Positions 17,427-26,702 are shown, numbered from the stretch's first letter. The stretch: 64,000 bases of DNA from UBA7328 sp965247965 (GCA_965247965.1 OZ252053.1:1302001-1366000); one strand, 5' to 3'. Notes: generated by a model from the letters alone, not told the origin. Translations and numbers: made by a program.

Positions 17427-19344
17427 CTGAGTTTGACACTTAACGGCCTTGGATTTTCACAAGATGCCCATAGAATAGGGATTTTAGGGGTAGAAATGTA
17501 GGTTTTTGAAAAAACGTGGTGGCAACAAATTGAATATAAATTCCTATATATTAGGTGTTTGTAACATATATGTAGTATATTTACTACATGTTCATTAAAA
17601 CTACTAAATCCAGAAATCACACCTACCTTCAAATAGTCGAGTCCTATCGCATGGACGGCAAAGTCAAGCACAAAGTCCTTCTTAACCTAGGCAGGTTGGA
17701 TGTCTTACGACAAGATCGCACCCTTGAAACCATTGGCCGTAAACTCTTGACCTTGTCGGGAATGGATGCCAATAGCATTTCGGACATGAAAGAGGTTAAA
17801 AGACTTTGTTATGGTCATGTGGTTTATGAAAAGATTTGGGAAAAATTAGGCCTTGCTACAATTCTTGATAAGGTAGGAGCAAAGCATAGAAGGCTTGGCT
17901 TTTCCCTGAGTAGGGTTACTTTTTATATGGCAATACATAGACTATTGCGGTGCAAATCAAAATTAAGAGCCTACCAGGATCAAATTGAATTCAAGGGAAT
18001 GGACAGCAATATTGAACTTCATCAACTCTACAGAAACCTCGACTGGTTAGCTACTCATAAGGAGGAAATAGAACAAGGTATGTTCAAAAGATATTGCGAT
18101 CTGTTTAACTCAACTATAGATGTAGCCTTCTATGATGTAACCACTTTTCATTTTGAGAGTGTGAGGCCTGACGAGTTAAAAGACTTTGGGTTCAGTAAAA
18201 ATGGAAAGTTCAACGAGGTGCAGGTAGTGATGGGATTGTTTACCGATCAGCAAGGTCGCCCTATAGGTTATGAATTATTCCCAGGAAATACATCAGATGG
18301 CAAGACGATGATCGATGCGTTGAACATACTCAAAGATCGGTTCAACATCAATCAAGTTGTCATAGTAGCCGATAAGGGGCTGAATAGTAAAAACAACTTT
18401 CACCTCATCAGACAAGCAGGATATGAATACATTGTGAGTTCAAAACTAAAAGTCCAAGCCAAACCTATACAGGATCAGGTATGGGCTAATGAGGGTTACC
18501 ATAATCATGAAGTGGACAAAGACACAGCAGAAGTATTGTTCAGATATAAATCTGTGGATCTGGAGGTATCCTATAAAGACGAACAAGGTCAACAACATGA
18601 ATGGAAAGATAAACTCATAATAAGTTGGTCAAAACAACGAGCGGTAAAAGATCAAAAAGACAGAAAAAGACAAGTCGAAAAGGCCGAAGCCATGGTCGAC
18701 CAAGGCCAGGTGCCCAGCAGTAAAAAGGGTGCAAAGAGGTACGTCAAAATAGAATATGAGAACAAGACACCACCTACTCTGGATGAAGAACGAATCAAAG
18801 AAGATAGCAAGTGGGACGGATATTATGGTATTCAGTCAAGCCGCAAAGACATGAGTGAATTTGCTATTATGAAAGCCTACCACAATCTATGGCGCATAGA
18901 AGAAAGCTTTCGCATTCTAAAAACAACTATGAAAGCACGACCGATATTCCATTGGACACCCAATAGAATAAAAGGCCACTTTGTAGTGTGCTTCATTTCC
19001 TTTGCAATGGAAAGAGCTCTGGAAGAAACTCTACGAAGTAAGGAAATCGAAATAAGTCCTGAAAAAATAAAAGATGAACTCAATCAACTCCAGGTATCTC
19101 AAATGGAACTGGAGGATCACAAATTTTATGTAAAAGGCGCCAATGGACAATACGGAGCAAAAATCCTTCGAGCATTAAATATTGCTCCGCTTAAAAATAT
19201 TGAACTCATACAATAGTTCGCCAAGCCTCCTTACCGCACATTCGTCCAAACCCAATGCCGTAGTGGCAATTTGCAACATGTCAATCCCGTAACTGTCTGA
19301 AAATCAGATCACCAGCAAAATTAAGTGTCAAAGTCAAGAAAAAA
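17427..19344 (+). mobile_element. IS1634-family insertion sequence
   Basis: One transposase gene between short inverted ends (left CTGAGTTTGACACTTAA, right on the reverse strand TTGACTTTGACACTTAA). It is bordered by the 57-bp direct repeats, and lies in the gap between pnp and rpoD. Because the right repeat copy keeps the sequence next to rpoD intact, the insertion probably preserved the rpoD promoter. Confidence 0.9.
17588..19216 (+). CDS. IS1634-family transposase
   Basis: 542 residues, complete. N-terminus MFIKTTKSRNHTYLQIVESY is typical of the family. DDE core elements: IDVAFYDVTTFHFES near residue 178, then VVIVADKGLNSKNN near 258 and a late IEESFRILKTTMKARPIFHW with the catalytic Glu near residue 437, followed by IKGHFVVCFISFAM. 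No frameshift or stop, so the element may still be active. Confidence 0.95.
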   Translation: MFIKTTKSRNHTYLQIVESYRMDGKVKHKVLLNLGRLDVLRQDRTLETIGRKLLTLSGMDANSISDMKEVKRLCYGHVVYEKIWEKLGLATILDKVGAKHRRLGFSLSRVTFYMAIHRLLRCKSKLRAYQDQIEFKGMDSNIELHQLYRNLDWLATHKEEIEQGMFKRYCDLFNSTIDVAFYDVTTFHFESVRPDELKDFGFSKNGKFNEVQVVMGLFTDQQGRPIGYELFPGNTSDGKTMIDALNILKDRFNINQVVIVADKGLNSKNNFHLIRQAGYEYIVSSKLKVQAKPIQDQVWANEGYHNHEVDKDTAEVLFRYKSVDLEVSYKDEQGQQHEWKDKLIISWSKQRAVKDQKDRKRQVEKAEAMVDQGQVPSSKKGAKRYVKIEYENKTPPTLDEERIKEDSKWDGYYGIQSSRKDMSEFAIMKAYHNLWRIEESFRILKTTMKARPIFHWTPNRIKGHFVVCFISFAMERALEETLRSKEIEISPEKIKDELNQLQVSQMELEDHKFYVKGANGQYGAKILRALNIAPLKNIELIQ

Positions 19345-19401
19345 CTAAAATAAGTTGGAACTTTTTCTGTTCTTGAAACGTACTACTTATAGTATTTTTT
19401 C
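19345..19401 (+). repeat. 57-bp direct repeat flanking IS1634, right copy
   Basis: Second copy of 17370-17426, 53 bases before the rpoD start. It includes the likely rpoD promoter (TTG of CTTGAAACG, then TATTTTTT 17 bases later). Confidence 0.85.
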
Positions 19402-19454
19402 ATGAATAAGTCAAGGGTACGGTAAAAAAAAGTAAAAACCGATCACAATAGGGG

Positions 19455-20324
19455 ATGCGACAGCTTAAAATTACGAATAAGATTACCAATCGAGAAAGCC
19501 TCGCTCTGGACAAGTATCTCAATGATATTAGTAAGATCGAGCTGGTTACTGCGGATCAGGAAGCAGTACTGGCTCGTAGAATACGCGAAGGCGACCACGC
19601 GGCATTAGAAACGCTTACTAATGCTAATCTGCGTTTTGTAGTATCTGTATCCAAGCAGTATCAAAATCAAGGCTTATCACTTAGTGACCTAATCAACGAA
19701 GGCAACGTCGGCCTTATGAAAGCGGCCAAAAGATTTGACGAAACAAAAGGATTTAAGTTCATTTCCTATGCTGTATGGTGGATTCGTCAATCCATCTTAC
19801 AGGCGATAGTCGAAAATTCGAGACTGGTGAGACTTCCTCTCAATAAGGTAGGTTCGTATAACCGAGTCAACGAAGCGTACGTTTCTTTCCAGCAGGAATT
19901 TGAAAGAGAACCATCCATAGAAGAATTGGCAGATGTACTGGAAATGAAGCCCAAAGATGTCAAAACGACCCTTCAGAGCAACAGAAGACATATCTCCTTT
20001 GATGCGCCCGTCGGTGGAGAGGATGGAGATGCTACTTATCTCGATTTAATGGAATTTGATTCTATAGATCGACCTGACCAAAAATTGATGGAACAGTCCT
20101 TAAAGGAAGAGATAGAGTACGGCCTTTCTATGCTTTCGCCGAGAGAAGTTGAAGTTCTCTCTGCTTATTACGGTCTTAATGGAAAACGATGCATGACTCT
20201 TGAGGAGATCGGTGAAATGTATGGACTCACCAGGGAGCGGGTACGCCAAATTAAGGAAAGATCGATTCGCAGACTTAGAAAGTCGATCAACAAAAACAAT
20301 CTAAAGTCTTTTCTGGGAGCGTGA
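19455..20324 (+). CDS. rpoD: Primary RNA polymerase sigma factor, Bacteroidetes type
   Basis: 289 residues, the short form typical of Bacteroidota (no region 1.1). Begins MRQLKITNKITNRESLALDK. Regions in order: 1.2/2.1 (LDKYLNDISKIELVTADQEA), 2.2-2.4 (DLINEGNVGLMKAAKRFDET, FKFISYAVWWIRQSI), region 3 (REPSIEELADVLEM), region 4 HTH (LEEIGEMYGLTRERVRQIKE, RSIRRLR). It recognises the TTG / TAnnTTTG promoters seen in this window. Intact despite IS1634 immediately upstream. Confidence 0.97.
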   Translation: MRQLKITNKITNRESLALDKYLNDISKIELVTADQEAVLARRIREGDHAALETLTNANLRFVVSVSKQYQNQGLSLSDLINEGNVGLMKAAKRFDETKGFKFISYAVWWIRQSILQAIVENSRLVRLPLNKVGSYNRVNEAYVSFQQEFEREPSIEELADVLEMKPKDVKTTLQSNRRHISFDAPVGGEDGDATYLDLMEFDSIDRPDQKLMEQSLKEEIEYGLSMLSPREVEVLSAYYGLNGKRCMTLEEIGEMYGLTRERVRQIKERSIRRLRKSINKNNLKSFLGA

Positions 20325-20405
20325 ATGCTCCCTGGTTATTACATAGCAACCCTCACATTGGCTTCCGCTTAAAATTGTGATTTGCTATTACCGTGAAATA
20401 GTGAC

Positions 20406-21062
20406 ATGATAAGACTTATCCTTGTCTACGCCATTGTCGGCATATCTCTATACTTTGTGATTTCAGAAATTTTAAAGTTCCTGGGCGCCATTAATGGAAG
20501 CAATCGCCAAATAAGCAGAGATAGTCTGAGATTCAAGGAACGGCTAAAGAATGTCAAAGTGGTCCAATGGCCATGGGAGGAACTCAATCTGCTTTCCCAA
20601 GAGGTGAGCCTAAATCCATCTTCCAGGATTTTCAGCAATATTAATGAAGGAAATTACAAAACAATATATGACGAAGTAGTTGCTGCGGCAATCACTAAAA
20701 AATATGGCGAGCGTTACTTAATCCTTATTAAAACTTTTTCTGATCACTACGAATTGTCGTTGGCGAACCCGACTAAAGGCAAATTGACAATAAACCAATC
20801 GAGCACTTGTGACTTCGATTTAGCAAAGGATCGTTTTTCTGTTAGTAGAGAGCCGGGTAAAGTTGAATTGATTTTGAATGGTCCCGTTGCCGAGGTCGTT
20901 TTGCACGGAAATAGTGTTTTAAAAACTAATCCTGCGGACTCGACAAATGGAAACGTGGAAAGAGTCTTGAGCGTTGTGCCAGAGGTTTTGAACGAAGAAG
21001 ACCAAAAGATTGTTAAATTCTTATTACTATTTTATTTAATTTGTGGCGAAATTATCACTTAG
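20406..21062 (+). CDS. Membrane-anchored protein of unknown function
   Basis: 218 residues. One N-terminal transmembrane helix (LILVYAIVGISLYFVISEIL), then a soluble mixed alpha/beta region, and a hydrophobic C-terminus (IVKFLLLFYLICGEIIT). No domain recognised. Lies between rpoD and another unknown gene 15 bases further on, in the same direction, so the two are probably co-transcribed. Confidence 0.7.
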   Translation: MIRLILVYAIVGISLYFVISEILKFLGAINGSNRQISRDSLRFKERLKNVKVVQWPWEELNLLSQEVSLNPSSRIFSNINEGNYKTIYDEVVAAAITKKYGERYLILIKTFSDHYELSLANPTKGKLTINQSSTCDFDLAKDRFSVSREPGKVELILNGPVAEVVLHGNSVLKTNPADSTNGNVERVLSVVPEVLNEEDQKIVKFLLLFYLICGEIIT

Positions 21063-21077
21063 AAAGTAGATCATCGC

Positions 21078-21512
21078 ATGAGTCTTCTGAATAAGGTACG
21101 TGTTATAGTCTATAGATTTCACGAGAAAGGATTGGAAATTTTTCTATTGGATTCTGATCTGAAGAACAATCCGGATGTTTGGAAATTGCCCAAGGCCAGA
21201 GTTCCAAATATGGAAGATATGGACCTTGCCAAGGACTATATCGAAATCCAGCATTCCGATAATTCTGATAGCGAAGAGATGAAGACTATCGCAATAGAGG
21301 CAGATTGGCACGATATACCTTCAATTCGTGGTTTGCTCAGGTATGATGTGAAAATTGCGAAAGAATTGGTTAAAGAGGCATTGCCCGGAGTAGAAAAGGG
21401 AGCTTATTTTGCGATCAAAGAAGTCATGAAAAAATCTATGCCCGGACAATACAAAACCCTCAAAGAACTCAAGGAAATATTGATGGATCGCAACCTGCTC
21501 CGCTATCTTTGA
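21078..21512 (+). CDS. Unknown protein, possibly degenerate NUDIX-like fold
   Basis: 144 residues. The opening NKVRVIVYRFHEKGLEIFLL and WKLPKARVP recall the first strands of NUDIX hydrolases, but no GX5EX7REUXEEXGU box is present, so catalytic activity is unlikely. C-terminal half is helical. Follows the preceding gene by 15 bases and precedes purC. Fold assignment is a guess. Confidence 0.6.
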   Translation: MSLLNKVRVIVYRFHEKGLEIFLLDSDLKNNPDVWKLPKARVPNMEDMDLAKDYIEIQHSDNSDSEEMKTIAIEADWHDIPSIRGLLRYDVKIAKELVKEALPGVEKGAYFAIKEVMKKSMPGQYKTLKELKEILMDRNLLRYL

Positions 21513-21540
21513 TAATGGTTAAGAAAGAATTTAACGTTTT

Positions 21541-21583
21541 GCCTTCGCCCACCCCTGGTCCCTAAAGGGGAAGCCACGCCCCC
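21541..21583. repeat. GC-rich dyad repeat before purC
   Basis: CACCCCTGGTCCCTAAAGGG and following bases resemble the repeat cores at 2347-2440 and 56474-56574. It ends one base before the purC start and could fold in the purC leader. Confidence 0.5.
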
Positions 21584-21584
21584 G

Positions 21585-22553
21585 ATGGAGAAATCATTTT
21601 TGAAACATTCCACAACAGGGATCAGGGAGACGGATTTTCATTTCAAAGGTCAAACATCATTTTACAGAGGCAAAGTCAGAGACGTCTACGGCGTAGATGA
21701 CCTTCTGGTAATCGTTTCATCAGATCGAATTTCTGCCTTTGACCATGTACTACCTAAACCCATTCCGTACAAAGGCCAAGTATTAAATCAATTAGCTAGT
21801 CGGTTTCTTGAGGAATCCAAAGATATTGTCCCCAATTGGTTTTTGAATTCCCCGCATGCAAATGTTTCTATAGGATATAAATGCGAACCGATCAAGATCG
21901 AAATGGTGATCCGAGGATATTTAGCAGGACATGCATGGAGAGAATACAAAGCCGGAAAGCGCATTATTTGCGGTGAAAAAATGAAGGACGGTTTAAGGGA
22001 ATCTGACAAATTTCCAGAACCGATTATCACTCCCGCTACCAAGGCAGACCAGGGCCACGATGAGGATATTTCGAAAACGGAAATTCTATCTCGTGGAATA
22101 GTGTCCAAAAGAGCATATGAGATTTTAGAAGAATATACACATAAACTGTTTCAATTTGGTTCTCAAAAGGCTTATAATCAAGGACTTATACTGGTTGATA
22201 CGAAATATGAGTTTGGAATTTACGATGGTAAAATCATGCTTATCGACGAAATTCACACACCTGATAGTTCGCGATATTATTACAAAGAAGGTTATGAACA
22301 GCGCCAGAAGAATGGAGAAAAGCAGAAGCAGTTGTCCAAAGAATTTGTGAGAGAATGGTTGATGGAAAATGGTTTCAGAGGCATGGATAGCGATGTTATG
22401 CCTGAAATGAACGATCAATTTGTTGAAAATGTGTCTAAACGATATATCGAATTGTATGAAACTCTGACAGGTGAAAAATTTATCAAAAAAGATTTTGTCA
22501 ATGTTGAAAGAGACATCGAGCTAAGTTTAAATGGCTATTTGAACGATGAATAG
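21585..22553 (+). CDS. purC: SAICAR synthetase (purine synthesis)
   Basis: 322 residues. Joins CAIR and aspartate with ATP to give SAICAR in de novo purine synthesis. Family motifs: YRGKVRDVYGVDDLLVIVSS, DRISAFDHVLPKPIPYKGQV, VIRGYLAGHAWREYKAGKRI, TPATKADQGHDEDIS and LILVDTKYEFGI with KIMLIDEIHTPDSSRY. Start at 21585 fits the usual short lead before the first motif. Intact; IS1595 sits downstream. Confidence 0.96.
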   Translation: MEKSFLKHSTTGIRETDFHFKGQTSFYRGKVRDVYGVDDLLVIVSSDRISAFDHVLPKPIPYKGQVLNQLASRFLEESKDIVPNWFLNSPHANVSIGYKCEPIKIEMVIRGYLAGHAWREYKAGKRIICGEKMKDGLRESDKFPEPIITPATKADQGHDEDISKTEILSRGIVSKRAYEILEEYTHKLFQFGSQKAYNQGLILVDTKYEFGIYDGKIMLIDEIHTPDSSRYYYKEGYEQRQKNGEKQKQLSKEFVREWLMENGFRGMDSDVMPEMNDQFVENVSKRYIELYETLTGEKFIKKDFVNVERDIELSLNGYLNDE

Positions 22554-22835
22554 GTATGGTAGTTCTGCATAACTAATATTCAAGCCCTCACCTTCCTCTC
22601 CTCATTCCTGTAAAATTGAGTTTGGCTAAAGCCACTTTGTTTACAATCTCTTTTCGCTTAAAAGCGACGGCAATTGATAGTAGCGGCTATTCAAAGTCAA
22701 AAACTGTTCACAGAATACTATCCTACAATAATCCCAGTAGTAAAAGCCAGAAACGAAATTAATTAACTCATTTCTAGCTTTTTATATATTATGTAGGCTC
22801 TAGTTTAATTAAGCTATTATTTGTATCTTAGAGGT

Positions 22836-23889
22836 ATGGAAAAAGAAGCAATAAAATCGTATTTCATGGGTCTTTCGGCCGAAGGTCAGCAATCCCTGAT
22901 AATGGAACTGCAAGCCGCCGGTGAGTTGGAAAATCTTTCCCCTCAATGCCAGAGGCTTAGGAGGGATATCTTGGACAATAAGCAAGGATGCTGTGCCCAT
23001 TGTGGCCATACCAAATATGTAAAGTTTGGCATCGACAAAGGTTCCCGGCGCTATAAGTGCAAGTCATGTAATAGAAGTTTTACAGAATACAGCGGCACCT
23101 GGATGGCTAGGATCCGCAGGAAAGACAAGATTGATGATTATCTTAAGTTGATGTTGGAAGAAATGAGCCTGGATAAAATCAAGGTCACCCTGGGCATAAA
23201 CAAGAAAACCGCATTCGATTGGCGCCACAAGATACTGGCATCCATAGAAGATACTGATAAGGGGGATTTTACTGGGATTACGGAAAGTGACGAGACTTTC
23301 TTTTTTCACTCGGACAAGGGCAGGGAAGTTGAATCCCGCAAACCAAGGAAACGGGGTGGCTCCTCAGGTAAAAGGGGCATAAATGATGACCACATTGCAG
23401 TAATTGTTACCCTGGATAGAAAAGAACAGATGGATTTGAGCGTGGCTACCAAAGGGCGGTTGAAGAAAAAGGATACCGCGTAACGCGGCACGAGTTATAG
23501 AAAAGGCCATAGGAAAGAGGTTTACCAAGCAAACTATATTGTGCAGCGATTCGCATGTCAGCTATAAAGGCTTTGCCATGGATAAACAGATCGAACACCA
23601 TCCATTGCGTTCCGATTTAAAGCAACGGGTCAAAAATGGGGTTTATCATATCCAACATGTAAACTCCACCCACAGAAGGATAAAGAAATGGATTGACAAT
23701 CAATTTTGGGGTGTTTCCACTAAATACCTCCAACAATATCTCAATTGGTATAGGCTCAAGGAAATGCTTAAAAAAAACAGGCAGTTCGTGAAAGATTTCG
23801 CAGCACTCTCAGTCGAAGACATAACGGCCTACGCGAGATACCAACAGATATCGAATCGATATGAAATGTTAATATCAATGCTAACCTAA
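22836..23889 (+). pseudogene. IS1595 transposase disrupted by a 22-bp insertion
   Basis: N-terminal zinc ribbon (CAHCGHTKYVKFGIDKGSRR then YKCKSCNRSF) and the start of the ISXO2-type DDE domain (GITESDETFFFHS) are followed by a frame break at RLKKKD. Taking out 22 bases (20-mer plus one TA) yields KKKDIEKAIGKRFTKQTILC, SDSHVSYKGFAMDKQIEHHP and the normal end (VNSTHRRIKKWIDNQFWGVS). ATG 22836 is preferred over TTG 22821. Unable to make active transposase as is. Confidence 0.92.
23474..23497 (+). repeat. 22-bp TA-flanked insertion sequence, copy 2 (in IS1595)
   Basis: TA, CCGCGTAACGCGGCACGAGT, TA. The 13-base palindrome CCGCGTAACGCGG forms a perfect 6-bp stem around a central A. Precise removal restores the transposase frame. 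Confidence 0.93.
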
Positions 23890-23919
23890 ACTAGAGCCAT
23901 TATGTATAGTGGTAAAATG

Positions 23920-24287
23920 TGGAGCCGCGGAGATTCGAACTCCGGTCCAGCTAAAGCTCCAAAAAGTTTTCTACATGTTTAGCTTATACTTTAGTTTTCG
24001 ACATCAGGCAGGCGTAAAAGCGACCAGCCATCTGCTTAGCTTCTTAATTTTCAAATCACCCTCGAAACATTGAGATCATCTAGCCTGATTTTTTTGATGT
24101 GCGGCATCTCTTTGTATCAGGCGTCAAGAGAGCGGCACAAAGGCTTTCTAATTCCTAGAATTAGGCAGCCATGGCAAATTGTCTATTGCCAATTGTTGTT
24201 TGGATATCATTTGTTAACGGAGTGAATAGCCAGTGCTCCGGCATGCTTACTTATCAGAAATCTTTCCTGTCGATTCCATTCGGCCCC
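23920..24287 (-). ncRNA. ssrA: Transfer-messenger RNA
   Basis: 5' end GGGGCCGAATGGAATCGACA and 3' end CCGGAGTTCGAATCTCCGCG then GCTCCA form the tRNA-Ala-like domain, with the G3-U70-type pair needed for alanylation. The message part reads GNRQFAMAA and stop TAA near 24168-24200, a hydrophobic Ala-Ala tag end as in other tmRNAs. It rescues stalled ribosomes with SmpB and tags the product for proteolysis. CCA is not fully encoded. Confidence 0.93.
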
Positions 24288-24317
24288 ATATTTTCAAAGA
24301 ACGATTCGTATCGCAAA

Positions 24318-24325
24318 CAAAGCTA
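24318..24325 (-). promoter_or_regulatory. Candidate -7 box for ssrA
   Basis: Minus strand TAGCTTTG, an exact TAnnTTTG match, about 30 bases before the mature tmRNA 5' end. The remaining leader would be trimmed by RNase P. Confidence 0.6.
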
Positions 24326-24383
24326 TCATATTTTCAGTTCCACATTATTTAAAAAAGCCTTAATTTCCGAAAAAAAGTAGAAC

Positions 24384-24980
24384 ATGGCTACCAACACCTT
24401 AACAAGAGAAGCTCCATACAAAGAAAAACAGCCGCGCAAAATTTCTATTGAAGCCTTCCTCCGAAGATATCGAAAAGGGAAACCGGGTATCAAATACGAG
24501 TTCAATAATGGAATCATTGAGAAATCCGATGCCATGAGATTTTCAGAACAATATATCACACTCAATATGCTTAATCATTTTGACAAAACACTCCCTGCTG
24601 GTAACGGGTGCAAAATTGTAAATGAACTTGAAGTCTGGACTTCTGAAAACCAATTCCGAAAACCTGATTTGTCATTTATCACACCAGAAGAAATTTATGC
24701 TGCGACCCAAGGCAATGAACCTGTGCCTGAATTTCTTATTGAAGTCATTTCGAAAAACGACAAGATCAACCAAGTGAAGAATAAAGTCTATGAATATTTC
24801 AATTCGGGCGTAAAAGTGCTTTGGCATATTTTTCCGGAACTTAAAGTGGTAGAAGTCTATCACTCACCTGAAAAATATGAGACCTTCAGCGGTGATAAGA
24901 TTTGTAGCGCGGAGCCTGTCGTAGAGGGTTTCAATATGAAGGCACAAGACATTTTCAAAATAAACAAGCCGTCATCTTGA
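24384..24980 (+). CDS. Uma2-family (DUF820) putative restriction-like nuclease
   Basis: 198 residues. PD-(D/E)XK-like pattern of Uma2 proteins: YEFNNGIIEKSDAM, NELEVWTSENQFRKPDLSFI (catalytic D), VPEFLIEVISKND (E-x-S), NKVYEYFNSGVKVLWHIFPE and VYHSPEKYETFSGD. Family function is poorly known; these are often found in multiple copies and near mobile DNA. Followed after 16 bases by the rhodanese gene. Confidence 0.85.
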   Translation: MATNTLTREAPYKEKQPRKISIEAFLRRYRKGKPGIKYEFNNGIIEKSDAMRFSEQYITLNMLNHFDKTLPAGNGCKIVNELEVWTSENQFRKPDLSFITPEEIYAATQGNEPVPEFLIEVISKNDKINQVKNKVYEYFNSGVKVLWHIFPELKVVEVYHSPEKYETFSGDKICSAEPVVEGFNMKAQDIFKINKPSS

Positions 24981-24996
24981 TATTTCCTAACCTACC

Positions 24997-25494
24997 ATGA
25001 AATACATCGCTCTAATTTTTGTGCTATCTTTTCTCAGTTGCAGCGCAAATGGGCAAATTCAAAATAAGAAGTATGCCGCTACCTTAAATACCCTTCTTTC
25101 GCACTCAGTCAATGAAGTGTCTGTGGAAGATTTTGCCGAGTCCAAAGACGATTACATTATTCTGGATGCTCGCGAAAAGAAAGAATATGTGGTTAGCAAG
25201 ATCGAAGGTGCCAAATATGTAGGTTTCAAGGACTTTGATATGAGGGTCGTTGATGAATTCGACAAGAATGCCAAGATAATCGTCTATTGCTCAGTAGGTT
25301 ATCGAAGTGAAAAAATTGCTGAAAAATTAAAAGAGGCAAGTTACAGTGTTGTTTCCAATCTATATGGCGGAATCTTCGAATGGAAGAATCAGGGACACGA
25401 TGTAGTCGGTGCGGATAATCGGATAACACAAAAGATTCATGCATACGATAAAATTTGGGGAATCTGGCTTGACAAAGGCGAAAAAGTTTATTAA
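24997..25494 (+). CDS. Rhodanese-domain lipoprotein
   Basis: 165 residues. Lipoprotein signal peptide ending SFLSC (Cys 15), then a single rhodanese domain: YIILDAREKKEYVVSKIEGA, KYVGF, and the active-site loop VYCSVGYRSEKIA with the catalytic Cys at residue 98. Exported sulfurtransferase or phosphatase-like domain; substrate unknown. Its stop codon overlaps the start of the next gene (TTAATG), so they are translationally coupled. Confidence 0.87.
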   Translation: MKYIALIFVLSFLSCSANGQIQNKKYAATLNTLLSHSVNEVSVEDFAESKDDYIILDAREKKEYVVSKIEGAKYVGFKDFDMRVVDEFDKNAKIIVYCSVGYRSEKIAEKLKEASYSVVSNLYGGIFEWKNQGHDVVGADNRITQKIHAYDKIWGIWLDKGEKVY

Positions 25495-26586
25495 TGCAAA
25501 AAATTCTTGTCCTGGGAATGGGAAAGGTAGGATCACTAGTCGGCTGTCTGCTCAACAAAAGATTCGATGTAAAAGGTTTGGATAAAATCCAACCGCACTA
25601 CGAAATGGAATATCCGTTCGAAGTGATAACAGCTGATGTAACGGATCAAAAACAGATGACGGAAATTATCAATGATTTTGATACTGTCGTATCCGCTTTA
25701 CCCTATTTTTTAAATGCAAAAAATTGCAAAAACCTGTCGTGATCTTTCAGTGCATTATTTTGATCTGACCGAAGATGTAGAGATTACCGCGCATATCAGA
25801 GAATTAGCCGAAAATGCAAAGGCAGTTATGGTTCCGCAATGCGGCCTTGCTCCCGGGTTTATCGGTATTGTAGGCGCCCAAATGGCGGAATATTTCACGC
25901 GATTACGGGATATTGAATTAAGAGTTGGTGCTTTGCCTAAATATCCTAACGGACAATTGGCGTATTCCTTTACTTGGTTGCCTGCTGGTGTGCTCAACGA
26001 ATATCTCAATGATGCGGAGGTTATTCAAAATGGGGTGAGAAAAACAACGTCTTCGTTGAGCGGTCTGGAAAGCATAAATCTCAAAGGACGAGAATTTGAA
26101 GCGTTTTCCACTTCGGGTGGATTGGCTACGATGTGCGAGACCTACGAAGGGAAAGTAGATACGCTTAATTATAAGACGATACGCTATCCCGGGCACATGC
26201 GATTGATGTGATTTTTAATCTATGAGTTGATTATGAAAAAGGATAAGCAGCTACTCGAAGAAATACTATTCAATGCCAAACCACCCGTGAAAGACGACGT
26301 CGTGTACGTCTACGCAGTGGTCGAAGGTTGGCGAGGAGAGAATATTGAAAGAAACGAATTCTTCAGAGGCTACAGTCCATTGGAGATTGATGGCAAAAGA
26401 TGGAGAGCCATCTCGTGGACGACTGCGGCTTCAGTGGCTGCCGTTGTGGAATTGGTCGCAGATAAAAAATTACCTCAAAGGGGATTTGTCAAGCAAGAAG
26501 AAATTGGTTATTATGATCTCATTGGTACTGAAAATGGCCAGTATTTCAAGAAGTATGAGGAGCAGGGTGGAAGAATGAGTGACTAG
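25494..26586 (+). pseudogene. Saccharopine dehydrogenase-like gene, broken twice
   Basis: N-terminal NAD(P)-binding part (MQKILVLGMGKVGSLVGCLL; DTVVSALPYFLN) breaks in an A-run near 25713. One extra A explains it: without it the frame reads ALPYFLNAKIAKTC and continues DLSVHYFDLTEDVEITAHIR, VPQCGLAPGFIGIVG. At 26209-26211 an in-frame TGA (CGA to TGA fits) follows GHMRLM. The same frame then goes on to KKDKQLLEEILFNAKPPVKD and the C-terminus at 26586. In related proteins all three parts are one protein. Confidence 0.88.
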
Positions 26587-26615
26587 TGCGTCAGAGTTTT
26601 TAGATGTGCTAAGAT

Positions 26616-26647
26616 AAAAAAGGACGACAATTTGTTGTCCTTTTTTG
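26616..26647. terminator. Bidirectional terminator hairpin
   Basis: AAAAAAGGACGACAA, loop TTTG-type, then TTGTCCTTTTTT and GC: a strong stem with a T-run, placed between the saccharopine-dehydrogenase-like pseudogene and the MBL gene. Confidence 0.8.
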
Positions 26648-26702
26648 CTTGTGTCAATGGATAAAGTTGTCAACTTTGCCCTCTCCCTCGCATTTAAACT
26701 AC

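Larger units (their letters stand above)
22796..23898 (+). mobile_element. IS1595-family insertion sequence
   Basis: Inverted ends GGCTCTAGTTTA at both sides, flanked by the 8-base target duplication ATTATGTA (22788-22795 and 23899-23906), the size known for IS1595. One transposase gene, broken by the 22-bp insertion. Located between purC and ssrA without damaging either. Confidence 0.92.

Noticed and set aside
24171..24380. 69-codon frame over ssrA
   Set aside because: Lies within the tmRNA sequence and its promoter.
26209..26211. Recoding of TGA as a sense codon
   Set aside because: TGA serves as the ordinary stop of several intact genes here, and TAA and TAG also appear as in-frame stops.
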